A DNA stretch of 64,000 nucleotides, from positions 57,543 through 121,542 of the forward strand of contig JAJEKV010000669.1 in NCBI GenBank assembly GCA_021234155.1, given 5' to 3'. Positions 20,993-33,499 of this stretch are shown here, one piece after another. The stretch comes from Isoetes taiwanensis. Taxonomy: Eukaryota > Streptophyta > Lycopodiopsida > Isoetales > Isoetaceae. The translations under genes and the position numbers were made by a program. Every line of letters starts with the position of its first letter. Position 1 is the first letter of the stretch. The notes beneath the pieces are model-generated. The model saw nothing but the letters and a program-made list of their open reading frames with translations, had not been told where the DNA came from and made no database searches.

Positions 20993-22350
20993 TTTTTTTT
21001 TTTGAAGAACCGCGGTGCAAGAATATATTAAAAGAATGGTAATGTTACAAAGCAAGTGAGGAGGAAGGAGAATCGCCCCAAAGAGACGGTGATACCTCGA
21101 CACTCCACAACAACCGCAACTCTACCTATTTGTTTTAAACCGACCATCACCATCTACCACACCCAAGAAGTCCCGCCAAATGGAAAACTTCCGTTTCTAC
21201 TAATCCGGGAACACCAAAAGCTTTGAAATAGCTTGTACCGAAGTCGAGGAATCGAGAGAGGCTGCAGTCAATCCCCCCAAAAGATCCACAACCGCCCGCT
21301 TCCAAATCAACCACACCAACCAAGCCACGCCACGGATGCAAGGCTTGCCGCCAGACCAGTGGCCAAACACCGGGATACACATGAATAAAGAATTGTTGGC
21401 TATTCAATCTCACCGAAATAGAGCCCCGACCCAATCCCGTGCAACCCGCAAATGAGGGCATAAAACCGCATAATGCTCCGCGGTCTCACGATGAAGGCCA
21501 CAACAAGGGCAAAGAGGGCTCACACCCGCCTAAAAACCGACTCACAAGGACATTCACCACGAGACAGCAAATTGCACCACCGCCACATAAGCACCCGAAC
21601 CGGTGGGGAAGTGAGCTCCATGTCCACGCCCAAACCGAAGCCATCGAGAACCAGGAAGCTGCAGAGACCACTTGCCCTTAAGGGGAAGAGTGTCATGAAT
21701 AGCCAACACCCCGGTAACAAGACCGCACAAAACAAGAAGATACAACATCCGGATGAACCTTCCAAACTGCACCACCACATCACCCCGAAGGACTATAGGT
21801 ATATGTAGCGGAATACTCCCCCGCCACTTGTTCCCGGAGCCCTTGGCCATCGCCCTTCAGATAGCTTGAAAAGCAAGCTCGAAAAGAACTCCCACCGAAG
21901 CTAGTCGGGAGACCATCCCAATACCAATCCTCCAAGGTGAGCAAAGACTATTTCGCCTCCAACGGGCCCTTTGCGTCCAAGCATGCAGTTTGGGCCCAAG
22001 GGCAAAGTACGCCAGGAGGTAGAGGAACCCACAAGAAAGGAGAAGAGTGGTGATAAAAGCGAGGCATAATCTAGCCTGGAAGAGCACACCACGTGATCCC
22101 AAGCCCGCAACACCCCCGGAGAAAAGGGGACGATGTGGGAAAGGGGGAGACCATACAATAGTGCCCGTGGCAACTCTACATGCATGCATCGACTTTCCAA
22201 ATGCCACACAATGGCGAAGAGATTGCCACAATAGTGCCGCACTGGGAGAAGATGCTCCATCCTGCAGAATGCTCCAAATAAACTTAGAGACCAACACCTT
22301 ACTATGCAGTGCCAAATCCAGAATGGCCAAGCCCCCATCCTGGGGGGGTC
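20993..22350 (-). mobile_element. LINE fragment, 3' part of ORF2 (5'-truncated)
   Basis: Minus strand. The poly(A) side is at 20993-21004 (seen as T-run). The opening block GGLAILDLALHSKVLVSKFI (from about 22340) is the counterpart of SGLGMINFLLQSKIMVSKFI in the LINE at 34.4-36.8 kb, just downstream of RT. After that the frame is broken repeatedly; residual open pieces run to 21147. No RT domain is present and no clear target duplication was found. The terminal sequence runs directly into non-homologous DNA at about 22350. Confidence 0.75.
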
Positions 22351-22449
22351 TTGAGTCATTTTCTTTTTTGTACCTCACAAAGATGCATGAGGGGAATTCC
22401 ATGGTTATTGAATAGTACTTATGTTGACTTGGAGTGAAGGTCAAATAAC

Positions 22450-22685
22450 AGTACCCTATACAATTTTTGTTTCTCAAAACTATTATTACATTGGCTAGTA
22501 CCCTATACAATTTTTGTTTCTCAAAACTATTATTACATTGGCTGAGACTAGTATATGGTTTGGCCCTAAGTGCTCTTCCTTACCTTAAATGTTATGTAGC
22601 AAGGTTACTTTGAGACTCGTATATGGGTTGAATGTAAGTGCTCTTCCTTACCTTGAATGTTATGTAGCAAGGTTACTTTGTGGGT
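22450..22685. repeat. Two adjacent tandem duplications (47 bp and about 69 bp)
   Basis: AGTACCCTATACAATTTTTG at 22450 repeats exactly at 22497 (period 47). Directly after, GAGACTAGTATATGG at about 22541 repeats as GAGACTCGTATATGG at about 22610, with the shared run GTGCTCTTCCTTACCTT. Two independent duplications next to each other. Confidence 0.85.
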
Positions 22686-24356
22686 ATTGTGTTTAACCAT
22701 TTGCACAAGAATGTTCACCTTTTAGAGACAATGTTTTTAATTGTTTTATTGGGGTCGTAGTCTTAAGGTGCGTATTCATGAAACATGAATATTCTTAGTG
22801 TCATATTCTTCAAAATTTAGCTGCATCCAAAATCACAAGTAATGATTCGTAATTTTGCATGATTTTTTCACATCAAATGCAGTAATAACAATAATCTCCA
22901 TGTGGAAAAAACATTTCAAGCTCGCTTCATTCTGATGACTGCTCGCCGAGATATTACATTTCACCCTTTTTTAATATTATCTACTTTTTCTAAAATTAGA
23001 ACATGGCGAGAATATCTTCTCTATTTTAGGATCAATATCTTACGTTATTCTCTACGCAAATATCTTTCCTATCTTTGGAAAGAAGCCCTACTTCTTTGCT
23101 CAACCACTCGCTACCTAGGATTGACATCTACAACTATAATTTCCATGTTATTATTCCTTCCTAAGGTCTAATTTACTATTCTATACTAAGGTCAATACTT
23201 ATAATAATTTACCCAATACCCCCCACCTCTCCTTTTGGAGCACCGGGATTTTCCCCCAGCACCTCTCCTTTTGGAGCACCGGGATTGTTTGTCAAAAAGT
23301 GGATGCTGTTAAATCTTGGCCACAACCTGGCAATGTACAGGGAGAAAATGTGACACATCTAGGGAGTTGTAGTGTAAGTTAATGATCCTTATTTTGTTTA
23401 AGCTGTGGTTACAAATGTTTAGTTATGGAAAAAAAATGCAATGGTTGGAAACCAAGTTGAATACGGTATTTTTACCATGCATGGTAGATATTTGCAGTAT
23501 GATATGAATTCAAATAGCTGGCGGTGATTATTAAGGCTAAGAGTCTGTGGAAATAGGAAGATACTTCCTATACTTGGGGATCAAATTTTAGAAAAGAAAA
23601 GATTTTTTTTTTTATATATAGCATAGTATTTAAAAGGCCTTTTGTGTTGAACGAAGGTATTGCTCTTGAGCTTTTGTGCGCATTAGAGGATACTTGCAGA
23701 AGAAAAAAGCAAAGAAGAGCCAAATCGGTGGGTAACTGGAGCTGAAGGCTATGGAATCAGTGAAGGCTTGGAGCCCCAGTTGCTTAATTGATTGTTTAAA
23801 TGCTTGCTTGTTTTTATGGTTCATTTGTGGATTAAACCATGTCTGATCATATTTGTCACGGGTTGCATTGGCTGCCAGCGATCTCCTTAAGCTCAAGCCT
23901 CTGTCATATCTCTTACTAGCTGCGTCTTAATTGTCCTTAGTTGTTTTTAGTTTGTTTCCTTTTTTAGAAAGCTCCTGGAAATGGCGGATATGGCGAACTC
24001 CAACCTCTAATTTCAGTTAAAACATCTCTTGAATCTAGCTCCAAGATATCATACAAGGAATTACTTCTCAAATCTGGCCCTGATATCATCTATTATAGCC
24101 TATTCTGCATCATCTCTTTCCATTCAGTCCATCAATCCATTCCGGCCATGTTTCTGTGAATAAAAAGGTGCCTGCTACGCCCTTTTTAGTCCTTGTTTCT
24201 CAGAAACGTTGACCTTATTAAAATCAATAAAGCATTGTATGCCAGTTGGCTAGTCCTTGAGGTTATTATCCTAAAGATCTAGGTTTGGATACACCATAGA
24301 ACATCTATTTTGCATGAATGTTCCATTTGACCTTTGACGATATAATTCCTTCCTTT
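22686..24356. other. AT-rich intergenic DNA, nothing firm
   Basis: A short duplication CACCTCTCCTTTTGGAGCAC occurs at about 23225 and 23262. The minus-strand open frame at 23630-23896 has no recognisable motif. No gene supported. Confidence 0.35.
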
Positions 24357-24583
24357 TTGTATGGGGGGGTGGAAACAGGGGAGACGATTCCAGGGGGTCC
24401 CGCGACCGGCGGTAGCCGGGAGCGGGTCCTGGAATCGTCGACCCTGTTTCATCCCCCCACAACATGGCAACTGGGGAGGAGAGAAATTTTGATCCGTTTT
24501 ACCTGTTCTTCACCTGTTGAGCGGAATCCAGCCTGCCTATTTCCATTCCGGAAGCGGAATGGGCTCCCCAGTTGCCATGTTGT
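24357..24583. repeat. Two nested foldback (hairpin) sequences
   Basis: First hairpin: arm GGAAACAGGGGAGACGATTC (about 24370) pairs with GAATCGTCGACCCTGTTTC (about 24432), arms about 48 bp, loop near CGGCGGTAGCCG. Second hairpin: ACAACATGGCAACTGGGGAG (about 24461) pairs with its exact complement CTCCCCAGTTGCCATGTTGT (about 24564-24583). The two hairpins touch at 24461-24466. This looks like a small foldback element with composite ends; no coding. Confidence 0.75.
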
Positions 24584-25084
24584 ATACATAGGTTTCTTTA
24601 TACGGTATCTGTTTTTTTATTGCATTGTGAAGTCAATTTCTTTACGTTCATGTTTTATTATTACGTCTTGCATGTTAAAGTGGAAAATAAGAAGATAAGA
24701 TAATAATGCTAATTAATGAACTCGCCCCTTTGTCGTTGCCGAAGGGACATGCGGTTGAGCAATGTGCCTACCAAGTGGTTGGTATGTAAACGTATATGTG
24801 TTTGGAACGGTATACAAGAGAGCCCGGGTGGGGGACTGATCATCTCCAGAATAATGATGTTGATTGTTGCTAGTCTTCTAGATGTCCTCGTCGAAGGCGA
24901 AGGGTTAGTCCTTCCCTGGACTAACCCCACTTCTACTTCTTTTTCCTACAGATGGAGGGAGATCTGAGATGGCAGTTGACTGGGATAGTTGGGATGGACC
25001 TAGATGAACTTTGGAGTTATTTACGTTCTGCTTTTCAAAGATTTAGTTATGGATATGCATATGATATGTATGACACTACCACCC
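24584..25084. other. Intergenic DNA between foldbacks and hairpin-repeat array
   Basis: No gene recognised; short overlapping open frames near 24709-24967 lack motifs. Confidence 0.3.
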
Positions 25085-28000
25085 CAAACTGGATCCACAT
25101 GTTGTTTTTCGGTGTCTTTTTTGCAAAAAAAACAACACCAAAAAACTACCTGTTGTTTTTTGTCCGGATTTGCTAGAAATGACGTGTAGTTTTTAGTAAA
25201 ATTTTTATACATGTAGTGTTTTTTGTAAAAGTCTACGCGTAGACTTTTGCCAAAATTATGTACATGTAGGAATTACATGTATTTTTTTTTTTTAAGGATA
25301 AAAAAGATTTTATTTACTTAGAATAGAATATGACTTAGAGAGAATGATACAAAGCCACATGGCAGAGGTGCACCCATCCACGAATATGAGATGGGGGTAG
25401 CTACGTAGCTCCAGCTTGTACTATTCTCTTTCCCGACCTAGACCAGATTAAAATAGGTGCCCCATATTTCTTCCTTTACCTCTTCTTCACATTTAAAAAC
25501 TAGCCTAAATTTTTTAAGTCTTTCAAGTACCAGGTGAAGTAGCTGAGTTGATGATATGAATACCTCCTGATTCTCAGCGAAGACTCGGGCATTCCTCCTT
25601 TTCCATATTGACCAGATCGTCCAGGCCCTGGCTATGTGAAAAGAAATCTTCTTCTTGGGACACCATTCTGGAGGGAGAATTCCTAGCAGCAATTCTTTGG
25701 TTCCTAAGGGGTATTCGAACCTATCCAGACTCCAGGCCCATACTTCATGCAGCATCCCACATTCCACCAGACAATGTTCTATGGATTCTTCTTCCTCTTC
25801 ACGCATAGGGCAAAGTGGGCTCACGTTATTGTCCCATTTGGAGACCCTTGGGACCCTGTGGATCACTTGCCAAAGAAAGGCGTTGATTCGTGGAGGGAGG
25901 ATTCGTGGAGGGAGGAATTTCAGCCAAGTGTTTCTCCAGATGTTTTTAAGGATGTCCTCCGTGATCACTAGCTCCCACTTGGGAGATACTGGAAGAAATC
26001 CCTTAGTCTTCAAACTACTGTAGCATGACTTCACAAACTTGTTTGGCTGTATCGAAGGATGTACGACCCATGGACTTTGATCTCCTCTATTTATTGTGTT
26101 TGGGAGTACGGAAGCCACACATTCCCAAATTATCTTGTCTGCCTCCTTTAAACCAAAACAGGCTTCAAATGCTTCCCTAACCGCCGGTGCTCTCCCATAT
26201 ACCACTGAGCACAAGAATGTATACCACAGTTTTTCCATCTCTTCACAATCCTCGCATCAGCCACTATACCTAATGGGCCTTGTTTATTGTGCAATTCCAC
26301 TGGTACCCACCATGGAGGGGAGGTCCCCTTTTAAATTCTTGATATCAAGCGTGAATAGTTTCTTTATGGCATTCCAAGCCGAAATAAGACCCTTCAGGAA
26401 GGGGGAGGCTTCTTTACTTGGCTTGAGATCAAAAAAGAGAGACCATGGAAGCGAGACCTTGACGGAGGGCTTACTATGCTTACAAGAATATAATAGAGCT
26501 TGGTTGATGAGGTGCAAACCTGGAGACTTCACCTTTTCCTGAAGAATCATCCATATGAATTTGGCTATTAATACTTTGCTCAGAAGACTATGTCAAACAT
26601 ACCAATTCCCCTTCTCGCTTTTGTCCCTCTTGCACTTCCACCAAGCAATTTTGATCGTTGCACCTTCTTCATTACCTCCCCTGCACGAAGTTTCAATCAG
26701 CCCTTCTAACTCCCTGCACCTTCTCCCTGAGCAAGTAGAATTGATGATATGTATACATAAGTATTACTTAGCACATGTTTTGCCACAGTAATCCTCCCTG
26801 CAAGGGATAACTTTGCTACCTTCCACCAATTTAGGTGTTTATGTAGGCCTAGTAGCATTGCATCCCATATTCGTGCACTAGTGATGTTAATGCCCACTGG
26901 GATTCCTAACAAGCTGGAGTGTTCACCCTCGGGATAATTTTCCATGGTAAGCTTTCCAAACATATGGGATGCCCGTTTCTCCAAAGGCCCCTTGACCGAG
27001 CATTTTTTTTCCAATTTATGAGGCAACCTGAAGCTATTGAGAAGGTGGCCAGTAGTTGTGATATATTGTTTTCCTCTGCTTCGATAAATAGAAATAAGTC
27101 GTCTGCATACTGGTTACAGATTTGTTGAGAACCGTCCCACATTTCTAGTCCCTGAATGAGACCGTCTGCAGATGCTTGCGGGAATAAGCGTGGAGAGAGC
27201 TTCGCCGCTATATTGAAGAGGAAGGGAGCCGGGGACAACCTTGCCTCGATGCCCCTCTTAATCTCAAATATAGGAGACGATTCACCTTGAAATAAGACTG
27301 AGGCACGAGCTGATCTCAATAGTTTCATTACCCCTTCTGTAAAAATATTCCCACAACCCAGCTTGAGCATCATTTTATGCAGAAAACTCCATCTAATGCT
27401 GTCATATACCTTGGTGAAATCTAGCTTTAGATAGGCTACTTTTTGTCCCTGCTTTTTTCCGGGCGCAAAGGTAACCCTTCAAAAGTCAGCCGCCACATTG
27501 CTCGTAATACTCCTACCCGAAGAAGAAGCCGATTGGGCTTGTGAGATACCTTCCGCTAAAATTGGTTTGATCTTCTCTGCCATAGCCTTGGCTATGATTT
27601 TGTAAAATGCAGATAGGAGTGTGATAGGCCTCCAATCGTTAATTGTGCTTGGCTCCTTACACTTGGGTACCAAGGCAATGCAGCCTGTATTCAATCTTGG
27701 ATTTAAATTTTCAGCTTGCAAGAAGTCTGTGTATGCAGAAAAGATATCATTTTTAATCCATTCCCAATTGCATTGGTAGAATTCGATGGGAATTCCATCC
27801 ATACCCGGAATTACATGTATTTCTATATGTTGTTTTTTAAATGTAGCTGTAGTTTTCAAGTGTTGTTTTCTTAAGAAATAGACATGTGGTTCGTAATAAA
27901 ACATGAAGATCCACATGTTGTTTTTAACTGTTGTTTTGCAAAAAAAACAACGCTAAAAAACCGCATGTGGTTCTTAATAAAACTTGAAAATCCACATGTT

Positions 28001-28110
28001 ATTTTTAACTGTTGTTTGTAAAAAAAAACAACGCCAAAAAACCATGTATCGAATTTTGTCCGACTTTGCTAGAAACTACACGCAGTTTTGCAGTCTTTGT
28101 TTTTAAATAC
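25085..28110. repeat. Hairpin-repeat array (CACATGTTGTTTTT family) split by a LINE
   Basis: Units contain CCACATGTTGTTTTT, a short hairpin TTGTTTTGCAAAAAAAACAA and a tail TTGTCCGACTTTGCTAGAAA. One unit is at 25090-25190, and two or more are at 27905-28110. The LINE at 25284-27806 lies between them with a target duplication, so the array was one block before the insertion. Complementary-looking pieces appear at 34225-34300. Confidence 0.65.
25284..27806 (-). mobile_element. 5'-truncated LINE (L1-like) with 15-bp target duplication
   Basis: GGAATTACATGTATT is present at 25269-25283 and again at 27807-27821, exactly flanking the element. The minus-strand 3' end has a poly(A) tract. From the 5' side the coding order is IPIEFYQCNWEWIKNDIFSA, CIALVPKCKEPSTINDWRPI and ITLLSAFYKIIAKAMAEKI (27479-27806), then QQICNQYADDLFLF (catalytic YADD, 26906-27373), then the post-RT region ending with a CPMREEEEESIEHCLVECG zinc-binding motif and AWTIWSIWKRRNARVF (25438-26238). 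Several frameshifts and stops make it dead. Truncation falls just at the start of RT; endonuclease and ORF1 are missing. Confidence 0.92.
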
Positions 28111-30790
28111 ATTGTTTCCAGTGTTAGTTTCCTAAGTAAATGATATATGGTTTTTATAAAAAAAAAATGTTTTTTCAAAAATAACTGTTGCTTTAGAGTA
28201 TTGTTTCTCATAAAGAAGAATTTTGATAAATAGATGTGGTTTTATAAAAATAAATGGTTCCAGGTGTTATTTTTCTCAATAAGAGACATGGTTTGAATGC
28301 CTTTGAAGGTAGTAAAACTAAAAACAAATTCTAAATGACTTTCATTCACATTTAGTTCTAGATTTCTTTTCTTTGGAAGTCTTGAAATGCTTCATATTAT
28401 GTTTGGTTCTAAATTTAATTCTTTCAGTGTAGAATTGCTAATAGCCTTACACAACCATTGGAAAACGTATTCTTATTTAACGTAATTTCCCAAAATTCCA
28501 GTTACTATTCACATACAAAACAATACAAAACAGAGATTGTAAAAAACTGCTTTCAACAAATAGAACAGGAACTTGGGAAGGGGTTTCTTTTGCAGCAAAT
28601 TTGAATTGCTGCCATCGAAATTTAGCAAGAAGCACATTGCTTTGAATCCGTCAAAGACCTTTGATTCTGTGGCTGAGGAAAATTAGATTGTCTTTCTCTT
28701 CCTTTACGCCTGATATTCTCAGTAATTGCATACATCAAAATCTCAGTAATTCCCACATCAAAATCTCTAGTTCTTCATTGTAAGCCATTCGAATACCCCT
28801 AAAATCAAGGCCACGGACCTTAACATGATGATTTCAGCTCTTCCGAATCCCCAGCTGGCAAAATAAATCCTAGCAACGGGCTGCTTGAGAAATATCCTCA
28901 ACATAGTGCGACAGCTGCCATGGCGGAGTTGGCTTGTTGCAATAAATTCGGAAAATATCATTGGAGGAAAAGCCATGGAAGGGCGAGACTATTATGCTAA
29001 AAGAATGCTTCTGCATCTCCTATCTGCACTTGCTTTGGTCTGGGGAAAAAAATGTGGAGGAAAAAAATGGCAAAGCTCTTGAAGGTGTAGGAGCTCCAGC
29101 CATGGCGGAAAGAATAAAGTACCAAACTGGGTTATGTTTGCTGGAACGGATTGAAAGTTCCAGGAAGCTTAAAAGTGGCGGAATCAAGAAGAACAGAGAG
29201 AAAGAAAAATACAGAACATTAAGCTGGGTATCCCATTCCAGAACTGGAATCGCAAGGGCAGAGCCGACCTACATACGACCTGTTTTCTTCGGCTGCTGCT
29301 CCCCGATTTGATCCATGGACGGCTCCGGTGGCCAAGCTGCTGGCTATGGCGATAATCAAAGTCGCCAAGGCATTCTGCGCCCACGGGAGCAAGGCACACT
29401 GGCCCAGCCAATCGCGTGAGGAGGCCTAGATCGAAATCTAGGCCGTCTAAATCATTTAATCTGAGCCATTCATCTTAGCGGGAAGAAACAAATAGTTAAG
29501 TCAATAATGAAGATTTAATCTGAACCATTCATCTTAGCGAGAAGAAACACATAGTTAGGACAATAATGAAGGTACGTGGATTTCTATCTGACCGTTCATC
29601 TCGGCCATCCAGATTATCGATGGTAGCGCAGATTAAAAATAGATTGGATCCATTGCTACAACGTATTGCGTGGATCGTTGCATCCATTGGGCTATACTAT
29701 GTCGAACGTGTCTATCTATCATTCTAATTTGACATCAGACCTTAATATCTAAGTGTTAATTGTTTTTGTTTTTCATTGGCTTACCATTGAAAGAGGAATA
29801 AAATACATGTCATTAAAATCATTGAAACACAACAAAATACACAAAATCTGCCATACATTTCAATGCGTGTTGCACAGGCAAACACCAAAATTCGCAAATA
29901 TAGGGAGAAGCATCATCAAAATCCTCTGCCTTGGGCCCTCGCTTCACAAAGCTTCCATGGCTAGTACTGATATATCTGAAGGCTGGCCTAGGCACCACTT
30001 GATCATTCTTTCTTGTAACGATGTTTGACATTTTAAAGGCCACTCTTACATGTCTTATCATTAATTGGCTTATATGTCTCATTAATTTAAAGGTATTGTG
30101 CATCAACAATGTGGAAATGATGGACAAAAGGACTAGACCATTGAAAATTTCAAGCATGGTGGCCTGCAAGGGACACACTTATTCAAAAATCAAAGTTAGT
30201 TTCTAGGCATAGTTTAATGTATTACCATTATATGCAACAAGGATATAGACAATACCCATGGATATCAAGTTAGAACCATAATTTCTCCACACTATGCTAG
30301 ACATTGACGCCACTTAGATTATAAGGGTAAATTAAGAATTTCGTTTCTGCACAATTAGACAAATGTTCAAATCAAGTTGGGATCCTCGTGCATTACAGTT
30401 CAATTCTGATGAAACAACGTTTGGGAGACAAATTTCCTTAAAAAACAAGGGTGTTAGAAGAAGATATTTGCATGGCCAAGTTTCCCATAATAGAGTGAAT
30501 AGTCCAAATATCTTTATAGTATTCAAACCATTAAGGATGTGGTGTTTTAGCATGAACACGGCGATTAGGATTTAGATTTAATTATAATTGAACCTTTACG
30601 CACTTGTACAGAAATACTTTCTATCGGATCCTTATATACAAATTTTCCTATCTAGTGAACAAAAATAGCAGTACCGTTCTTAAAAGGAAAAAAAAAACAC
30701 TTTTACAATGCAATACTCGGATCACAATCTCAGTTGCTCATCTTGGCCATTGGATGCGATACAACTATATCATGCATGTTTTTCTAAATT
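28111..30790. other. AT-rich intergenic DNA with one tandem duplication
   Basis: No gene that I can name. A duplication of about 63 bp (ATTCATCTTAGCGGGAAGAA / ATTCATCTTAGCGAGAAGAA) lies at 29455-29575. Open frames at 28961-29311 (plus) and 29819-30178 (minus, 119 codons) have no family match I recognise and no splice partners. Confidence 0.35.
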
Positions 30791-30799
30791 TTGCCATGT

Positions 30800-33425
30800 C
30801 TCATGTTGAGTCTATGTGGCATGTTTGAGCCACATGTCCAGTTGAGCCATGTGCCATGTTTGAGCCAGGGGCATGTTTGAGCCCTCAATGGACTCCAGCT
30901 AGACCCTCTATAGTACAACACAACTTTTGCATAGTCCAATGCCACGTCTTGCTTACCACTATTACTTACTTATCTCCCTCATAAAATCCCCCCCTTCCCC
31001 CTTTCAATTGGCCTAGTCATTTTCTATCTAAAGTGCATAAAATGCTTAGTCATCATGTCACATGCCCACCATCCAAAGAAATGCCATGTCACCATGGAGA
31101 AATGTGTTTTTTCTATAAATTGAAAAGTTGTGTAGGCAAATTCTTTATTTTCCACCCCTTTATATTTTGCCACCTCACCACTCATCTTTGCCACCTCACC
31201 ATACTCATGCCATGTCATCTCCCATAATTTTTGCAAATAGTCACCACCTCAAAAAGAAAGAATTTTGCTTGCTTTTTTCATGCCACCTCATCATTCTAGT
31301 GCCATATCATAGCCATGTCACATTATATGCCACTATTCCACTCTACATTGCCACTCTGCTCCAACGAAGCAGATTTCGACCACAACATGCAGGCATGTTT
31401 GAGCCTAGGGGCATGTTAGAGCCACGTGTCATGTTTGACGCTAGGTGGCATGTTTAAGCCTATGTGGCATATTTGAGCCTAGGGCATGTTTGACCCAAGG
31501 GGCAATGCTTGAGCCTAGGTGGCATGTTTGAGCCTATGTGGCATTTGCGCCAAGGTATTTGAGGCTATGTGGCATGTTTGAGCCTAGGACATGTTTGACC
31601 CTAGGGGCTTTTGGCATGTTTGAGTCGAGTATGTGGTACATTTGAGTCTATATGGCATGTATGAGCCAATCTAGCATGTTTGAGCCTAAGGGCATGCTTG
31701 AGCCTGGGGGCACAACATTTCAACCATAAGAAAACATACAAACTTGTATCTCATTCTTTCAAAAAATAAATCATTTGAAAGGGTTTTTTTATGACCCTAG
31801 TGGCATGTTTAAGCCATGTGTTCTGTTCTGAGCCTAGTGGCATGGTTGATACTATGTGGCCAATTTATAGTTTCGGAGTGCGGGAGTTGCACATCCATTG
31901 CCAGGGCCATAGGGAGAGGGCATTTGGGACAAACTGCTTCTGGAAGGTTTTAAGGGTCCATCTTCTGGCTTCAACACCGTCCCTCTACGTGATGACACTG
32001 TGCAAGATCTTGGTTGAATCAAACTAGGATATCGCCTCCAAAACATAAACCCTTCAATAACCTAGCAACACACAGGGTTTACGTTTTGAAGACCAAAACA
32101 TGCTAGTTTTCATGGATAACTCAGTGCACCATCTCTAAATATGCATGCAGAGCCATGACAACTGAAGAAACGAGGTTCGAATTTATCGGCCATACAGAAT
32201 AATCCCAAACAATGTCTTGCTACTGCAAAAGCGACTCTTGACTTTTGATTGCCACTTCGAGAGGAGGATAGATCCAAACTCTGTTGTGTCAGTTCGGGTT
32301 GCTTTGCGTCTTTAATTGTGACTTCTCAGCAACGTCCCAAGTGCAAACAATCAAAACGCGGCCTCCAAAACGTAAACCCTTCAAGAACCTTGGTATGTTT
32401 GAGCCACCTTGGCATGTTTAAGCCTAGATGTTATGTTGGAGCCCACGGCATGTTTGAGCCACCTTGGCATGTTGGAGCCTAGGTGGCATGTTGGAGCGCG
32501 TGGAATGTTTGAGCCACCTTGGCATGTTTGAGCCTAGGTGACATGTTGGAGGCTAGGTGGCATGTTTGAGCCACCTTGACATGTTGGAGCCTAGGTGGTA
32601 TGTTGGAGCCCACATGGCATATTTGAGCCACCTTGGCATGTTGGATCCTAGGTGGCATGTTGGAGCCACCTTGGCATGTTGGAGCCTAGGTGACATGTTG
32701 GAGCCCACGTGGCATGTTTGAGCCACCTTGGTATGTTTGAGCCTAGGTGGCATGTTGGAGCCTAGGTGGTATGTTGGAGCCCACGTGGCATGTTTGAGCC
32801 ACCCTGACATGTTGGAGCCTAGGTGGCATGTAGGAGCCTGCATGGCATTTTTGAGCCACCTTAGCATGTTGGACCTCGCGTGGCATACACCTTGGCATGT
32901 TTGAGCCTAGGTGGCATGTTGGAGCCTAGGTGGCATGTTTGAGCCTAGGTGGCATGTTTGAGCCACCTTGGCATAGGTGGCATGTTGGGCATGTTTGAGC
33001 CACCTAGGCATGTTTGAGCCTTGGTGGCATATTGGTGCCTAGGCAACATGCTTGAGCCAGCTTAGCAGGTTGGAGCCTAGGTGGCATGTTGGAGCCCACA
33101 TGGCATGTTTGAGCCACCCTGACATGTTGGAGCCTAGGTGGCATGAAGCCCACATGGCATGTTTGATCCACCTTGGCATGTTTGAGCCTAGGTGTCATGT
33201 TGGAGCCTAGGTGGCATGTTTGAGGCATGTTGGCATGTTGGAGCCTAGGTGGCATGTTGGAGCCTATAGGTGGCATATAGGAGCCCGCATGGCATATAGG
33301 AGCCCGCATGGCATGTTTGAGCCTAGGTGGCATGTTGGTGCCTAGGTGGCATGCTTGAGCCACCTTGGCATGTTGGCACCTAAGTGGCATGTTGGAGCCC
33401 ACGTGGCATGTTTGAGCCACGTTGG
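30800..33425. repeat. 19-bp minisatellite, two alternating variants
   Basis: The units are GGCATGTTTGAGCCACCTT and GGCATGTTGGAGCCTAGGT (19 bp each), often alternating to give a 38-bp higher-order repeat. The dense, regular core is 32390-33425. 30800-31720 holds the same unit in decayed form, separated by non-repeat DNA (31720-32390) that itself contains a diverged direct repeat (CCTCCAAAAC-TAAACCCTTC at 32033 and 32362). Open frames across it (for example 33004-33420) are repeats of a VAQTCHVGSNMPPRLKHA-like translation and are not a gene. Confidence 0.92.
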
Positions 33426-33499
33426 ATCTAACCGTTGAAGTTATTTTTCACGAATGTAAAACAATACGATACATTCCCAAAGTTGAGCACACAAACAAT

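Noticed and set aside
21439-21850. Several overlapping 80-110-codon ORFs on both strands
   Set aside because: They are frames of the GC-richer LINE fragment at 20993-22350.
29819-30178. 119-codon minus-strand ORF
   Set aside because: Protein-like composition but no recognisable domain, no splice sites that extend it, and surrounded by AT-rich non-coding DNA.
33004-33420. 138-codon minus-strand ORF rich in Cys, His and Met (also 32553-32867)
   Set aside because: It is the direct translation of the 19-bp minisatellite; the residue pattern repeats with the DNA unit.
30800-33425. CRISPR-like regular repeat array
   Set aside because: Units are contiguous with no unique spacers and the context is eukaryotic; it is a minisatellite.
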